Source: Cymbomonas tetramitiformis (taxonomy: Eukaryota; Chlorophyta; Pyramimonadophyceae; Pyramimonadales; Pyramimonadaceae). From it: a DNA stretch of 20,804 nt. Shown here piece after piece: positions 17,438 through 20,804 of this stretch. The DNA is taken from assembly GCA_001247695.2 (NCBI GenBank), contig LGRX02013879.1, positions 1 to 20,804 of the forward strand, given 5' to 3'. The notes below the pieces were generated by a model. That model did no database searches, was not told where the DNA came from, and worked only from the letters and a program-made list of their open reading frames with translations. Position 1 is the stretch's first letter. Each line of letters begins with the position of its first letter. The position numbers and the translations under genes were made by a program.

Positions 17438-17573
17438 GGTTGAGACTACACTATACGTGACGCAAAAAGCGTCTCCCAAAGCTAGGCTGTAAACTACTAC
17501 ACTATACGTCACGCAAAGCAATGTTCGTTCTGTAATAGCTGGTTTCTGCGAAATCAAACCTCTAAAAATTTAT
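17438..17573 (+). repeat. Satellite D and E blocks after the Crypton-like element
   Basis: CTACACTATACGTGACGC, one D unit (AAAGCTAGGCTGTAAAC) and an E box (GCAATGTTCGTTCTG, TAATAGCTGGTTTCTGCG), leading directly into the P block at 17574. Confidence 0.85.
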
Positions 17574-18250
17574 AGGGGGTACGTGAACGTACAGGTGGGG
17601 AAAAATCAATTTCCAAAATTGATTGTGGTTGCGAGTAGGAGTTCTGACTTCTGTGGCATTCGCATTGCATGGCATAGCATGGCATGGCACGCGCCTTATG
17701 GCGTTGCGGCGTTCGAAGTCCAAGTCGAACATCAACCGACCGCGCGTTGCTCCCGCTTCGCGTCGCGGAGGCTTCGCCCCCGCTCCGCTCGCGCTCGCGC
17801 GCTCCGATCGATTAACGAGGGGAGGGGAGGGGAGGCGTCGTCTGGTCAAGTAGCACCGGTAATTACCGGTAGCTAACGGGGGGAGGGCGTCGTCTCAGTC
17901 CAAGTGGCACCGGTAATTACCGGTCGAAAATCGTTAGCTACCGGTAGCCGTCAGATCGTTTTGCCATACTTAAGCCTCTGCGCCATACACCCATACTTAA
18001 GGCTACCGGTGGTAAGGGCTTAGCTACCGGTGGCCGTCGATTTAAAGTATTAACACTGATCCCCCCCTCGATCCTCGCCAAAAAGAATTATCTCCGTCAG
18101 ATCGATGGTCGCCGATCGACAAGTCAAGGGTTCAAACAAAGGTTTAATTCATATTTTATTCGGTTTACCTCATATTTTATATGTTATATTTTATAATATT
18201 AATTATTCAGACGACATTCTGTCGATATATTTATAAATATATGTAAATAT
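17574..18250 (+). repeat. Satellite unit, P to B blocks, cut within B
   Basis: Collinear with 10496-11100, with a small internal duplication of the A block: ACCGGTAATTACCGGT at both 17855-17870 and 17909-17924. The B block stops at ATATGTAAATAT (18250) and is joined to the R repeat. Frames across it are not conserved. Confidence 0.85.
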
Positions 18251-18508
18251 TGGGGAAAAATCTTTAGATTGTCCCCCTCTTTGAAAAATCCGGTTTTTTA
18301 TGTCACGCTTTTGTGTATAAATTTTTAAAGGTTCATTTCGCCGAAAACCAGCTATTCCAAAACGAACACCGCTTTGTGTCACGCTTTTCGAGCGTCACGC
18401 GTTACACCCACTCAATTTAACCCCTGTTACGCACTTTAGCGTCGTAGATGAAAACTGCGAAACGATTCGTGTGTCGTGGATAAGTATGTGTCGCACGCGG
18501 CAGTATAT
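18251..18508 (-). repeat. 'R' repeat, copy 1 (contains an inverted E box)
   Basis: Begins TGGGGAAAAATCTTTAGATT and continues with GTCCCCCTCTTTGAAAAATC and TATGTCACGCTTTTGTGTAT. It then has a segment whose reverse complement is the E box (GTTCGTTTTGGAATAGCTGG), then GTTACGCACTTTAGCGTCG, ending CGCACGCGGCAGTATAT. The same order recurs at 19878-20160. Confidence 0.85.
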
Positions 18509-18850
18509 AGGGGGTACGTGAACGTACAGGTGGGGAAAAATCAATTTCCAAAATTGATTGTGGTTGCGAGTAGTTGTTCGTTCTGAATTCTGTGGCATTC
18601 GCATCGCATGGCATAACATGGCATGGCATGCGCCTTATGGCGTTGGCGTTCGAAGTCCAAGTCGAACATCAACCGACCGCGCGCTGCTCCCGCTTCGCGT
18701 CGCGGAGGCTTCGCCCCCTCTCCGCTCGCGCTCGCGCGCTCCGATCGATTAACGAGGGGGGAGGGGGGGAGGCGTCGTCTCAGTCCAAGTGGCACCGGTA
18801 ATTACCGGTCGAAAATCGTTAGCTACCGGTAGCCGTCAGATCGTTTTGCT
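18509..18850 (+). repeat. Satellite unit, P to A blocks, truncated
   Basis: Very close to 10496-10838, including the CATGG repeats, GC-rich block and ACCGGTAATTACCGGT (18794-18809). It stops after CCGTCAGATCGTTTTGC and is followed by unrelated AT-rich DNA. The distance from the previous P block is 935 bp. Confidence 0.85.
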
Positions 18851-19035
18851 ATATAAATCTCAATGGCACGTTTTGAATTATAAAAGAAAAACGTGTATGA
18901 AACACTTTAAAGGCAATCCATAACATTTTGTTTACATTTATTACCACAAGATTTTAGACTCTTTTAATGTCATATGAATTTTTGTGAATAATCACCCTTC
19001 GTGTCCTTTTATTTTTTAGACTTCGTCAACGGGGG
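18851..19035. other. Short AT-rich unique stretch
   Basis: No gene, repeat or structure recognised apart from the first G-rich unit near 19018. Confidence 0.4.
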
Positions 19036-19372
19036 GGTCTCCCCTACACTATCTTATTACTACAAAGGCGTGAGGCCTCAACTCATGTTTTTTGTTATAC
19101 AGATACCCCCCCCCTTTACTATAAACTATTTTTAAGACTTCGCCCAGTAGGGGGGTTTGCCCCTCCACAACCACCCAGTTTTACGGAATATTTTAAAACT
19201 TCGACCAGTGGGCCGCTCCGTGTCCCCACACCCGCCTATTATTACAATAAAAAAAATAGACTTCCCCAGTGTGGGGGCTCCGTCTCCCCACCCTTCCTAT
19301 TTAGTAATATTTTGTAATAGCTGGTTTCTACGAAATCAAACCTCTAGAAATTTATACACAAAAGTGTTAAGG
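19036..19372 (+). repeat. G-rich minisatellite block, copy 3, with E box
   Basis: Near-collinear with 165-512, including GGCGTGAGGCCTCA, GACTTCGCCCAGTAGGGGGG, GGAATATTTTAAAACTTCG and the terminal E box (TAATAGCTGGTTTCTACG). Confidence 0.85.
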
Positions 19373-19672
19373 GCTTAGCTACCGGTGACCGTCGATTTAA
19401 AGTATTAACACTGATCCCCCCCACGATCCTCGCCAAAAAGAATTATCTCCGTCAGATCGATGGTCGCCGATCGACAGTCAAGGGTTCAAACAAAGGTTTA
19501 ATTCATATTTTATTCGGTTTACCTCATATTTTATATTTTATATTTTATATTTTATAATATTAATTATTCAGACGACATTCTGTCGATATATTTATAAATG
19601 TAAATATGTAAATATGTAAACATATATACAAACATATCTGCGATTGAAATTTTGTTTGCAGCTTTCATCTCA
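19368..19672 (+). repeat. Satellite B block, copy 5
   Basis: Full-length B block with extra TTTTATA units and CATATGTAAA variants. It ends at GCTTTCATCTC, where it is joined to the R-type tandem array instead of GCGTCACGC units. Confidence 0.9.
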
Positions 19673-19945
19673 AATCTTTAGATTGTCCCCCTCTTTGAAA
19701 AATCCGGTTTTTTTATGTCACGATTTTGTGTATTTGGTATAAATCTTTAGATTGTCCCACTCTTTGAAAAAGTCCGTTTTATGACGTGACAAATTTGTGT
19801 ATTGGGGAAAAATCTTTAGATTGTCCCCCTCTTTGAAAAATCCGGTTTTTTATGTCACGCTTTTGTGTATTGGGGGAAAATCTTTAGATTGTCCCCCTCT
19901 TTGAAAAATCCGGTTTTTTATGTCACGCTTTTGTGTATAAATTTT
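19672..19945 (-). repeat. Tandem array of a 68-69-bp unit
   Basis: Four copies start at 19672, 19741, 19810 and 19878. The unit is AAATCTTTAGATTGTCCCCC, TCTTTGAAAAATCCGG, TTTATGTCACGCTTTTGTGT plus a G-rich link. The second copy is the most diverged. The last copy continues into the second R repeat. Confidence 0.9.
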
Positions 19946-20160
19946 TAAAGGTTCATTTCGCCGAAAACCAGCTATTCCAAAACGAACACTGCTTTGTGTC
20001 ACGCTTTTCGAGCGTGACGCTTTTCGAATGTCACGCTTTTCGAGCGTACGCGTTACACTCACGCAATTTAACCCCTGTTACGCACTTTAGCGTCGTAGAT
20101 GAAAACTGCGAAACGATTTGTAAGTCGTGGATAAGTATGTGTCGCACGCGGCAGTATATA
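19878..20160 (-). repeat. 'R' repeat, copy 2
   Basis: Same structure as 18258-18508 plus an extra CACGCTTTTCGAGCGTGACGC expansion near 19998-20045. It ends CGCACGCGGCAGTATATA. The reading frame at 19933-20166 is a repeat artefact. Confidence 0.85.
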
Positions 20161-20283
20161 ATTTGATATTTAGAATATTCAATTCAATACAAAGCCTCTT
20201 TATATTTAATTGGTCAATATAATTATAATCGATATATATTTTTAATTTTATGACATGACATGAGACGCAGTCTGTAAAGCGTA
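20161..20283. other. AT-rich spacer
   Basis: No recognised feature; ATGACATGACATGAGAC short repeats near 20250. Confidence 0.4.
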
Positions 20284-20581
20284 AAGCTTCGAGAATGAAA
20301 GTTGATGACAATGTCATGAACGTCAGCTGTACAAGTATGGGCTGGCCGAGCCCGTATCGCGATGAAAATCAAGCCGCTTCTCACATTTTTTTTTTGTGGG
20401 GGACTCCCCCCCACCGGGTGGCCGTGACCCGTAGGGGAATCGACCATGAACGTCAGCTGTATGGGCTGGCCGAACTCCGATGGAAAGCAAGCTGCTTCTC
20501 ACATTTTTTTGGGGGGGGGTGTGTGGGGGAAAACCTCCCCTCCCCCCCACAGGGGTGGCCGTGACCCGTAGGGGAATCGAC
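20284..20581 (+). repeat. Two tandem 'F' repeat copies
   Basis: F copies at 20284-20444 and 20445-20581. Each has CATGAACGTCAGCTGTA, GGGCTGGCCGA, AAGC(C/T)GCTTCTCACATTTTT, a G/C-run hairpin, and GGCCGTGACCCGTAGGGG then AATCGAC. The first has the leader CTTCGAGAATGAAAGTTG, also found inverted at 12984-13001. The minus-strand frames here are artefacts of the repeat. Confidence 0.85.
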
Positions 20582-20804
20582 GGCTTATTATTTATTAAAT
20601 TTTATTCCTTGACGCTTTGACGCTTTTACGCTTTGACGCTTTTCGACTGTCACGCTTTTTGCGCTCACGCCTTTTTAATTATGACAGTAACACGACATGA
20701 CATGACACGACAGTAAAGCGGGAGTTTGTCACATCTTTGAAAAATCTGGTTTTTTATGTCAAACTTTTGTGTATAAATGTTTTGGGGGAAATCATAATCA
20801 TTAG
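20582..20804 (-). repeat. TTGACGCTTT array and truncated R repeat at the window end
   Basis: GACGCTTTGACGCTTTTACG-type units (about 20609-20672) are followed by ATGACATGACACGACAG and a diverged R/69-bp unit start (CATCTTTGAAAAATCTGG, TTTATGTCAAACTTTTGTG). The window ends within it. Confidence 0.75.

Overview
The window reads as non-genic, transposon-rich nuclear DNA of a eukaryote, most likely a unicellular green alga. This rests on short GT-AG introns in the one intact gene, TGTAA motifs downstream of it (the usual green-algal poly(A) signal), a plant-type TTTAGGG/CCCTAAA motif, and the kinds of mobile element present: a DIRS/Ngaro-like element whose recombinase follows a Tudor-like domain, a CACTA/TNP2-like transposase, and a Crypton-like tyrosine recombinase. 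A prasinophyte is my guess. I see no host housekeeping gene, rRNA, tRNA or CRISPR.

Layout. (1) 1-970: a complex satellite with G-rich minisatellite blocks, an AT-rich block and short GCGTCACGC arrays. (2) 971-3034: a truncated retroelement of the DIRS/Ngaro type on the minus strand, inserted in the satellite; it keeps the recombinase and the end of the RT/RNase H protein. (3) 3035-8110: spacer followed by a broken minus-strand cut-and-paste transposase with a frameshift in a homopolymer, a second frameshift, an in-frame TGA, and an intron filled by a roughly 300-bp foldback element. (4) 8110-9962: gene-free, with a large inverted repeat made of two dimers. (5) 9963-11514: satellite again, including one complete unit with a period of 982 bp. 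(6) 11515-13003: an AT-rich insertion with one small unassigned ORF. (7) 13004-13542: satellite. (8) 13543-17437: an apparently intact Crypton-like element, with five exons encoding a 699-residue tyrosine recombinase, a terminal hairpin, 25-bp inverted repeats and a possible ATATA target duplication. (9) 17438-20804: satellite units and their rearranged or inverted derivatives.

The components do not form a pathway. The logic is a tandem satellite repeatedly used as an insertion target by unrelated mobile elements. The most notable object is the Crypton-like element: its gene reads through with all four introns removed, the recombinase residues are present, the C-terminus carries a duplicated cysteine motif I do not recognise, and loxP-like palindromes lie near both ends.
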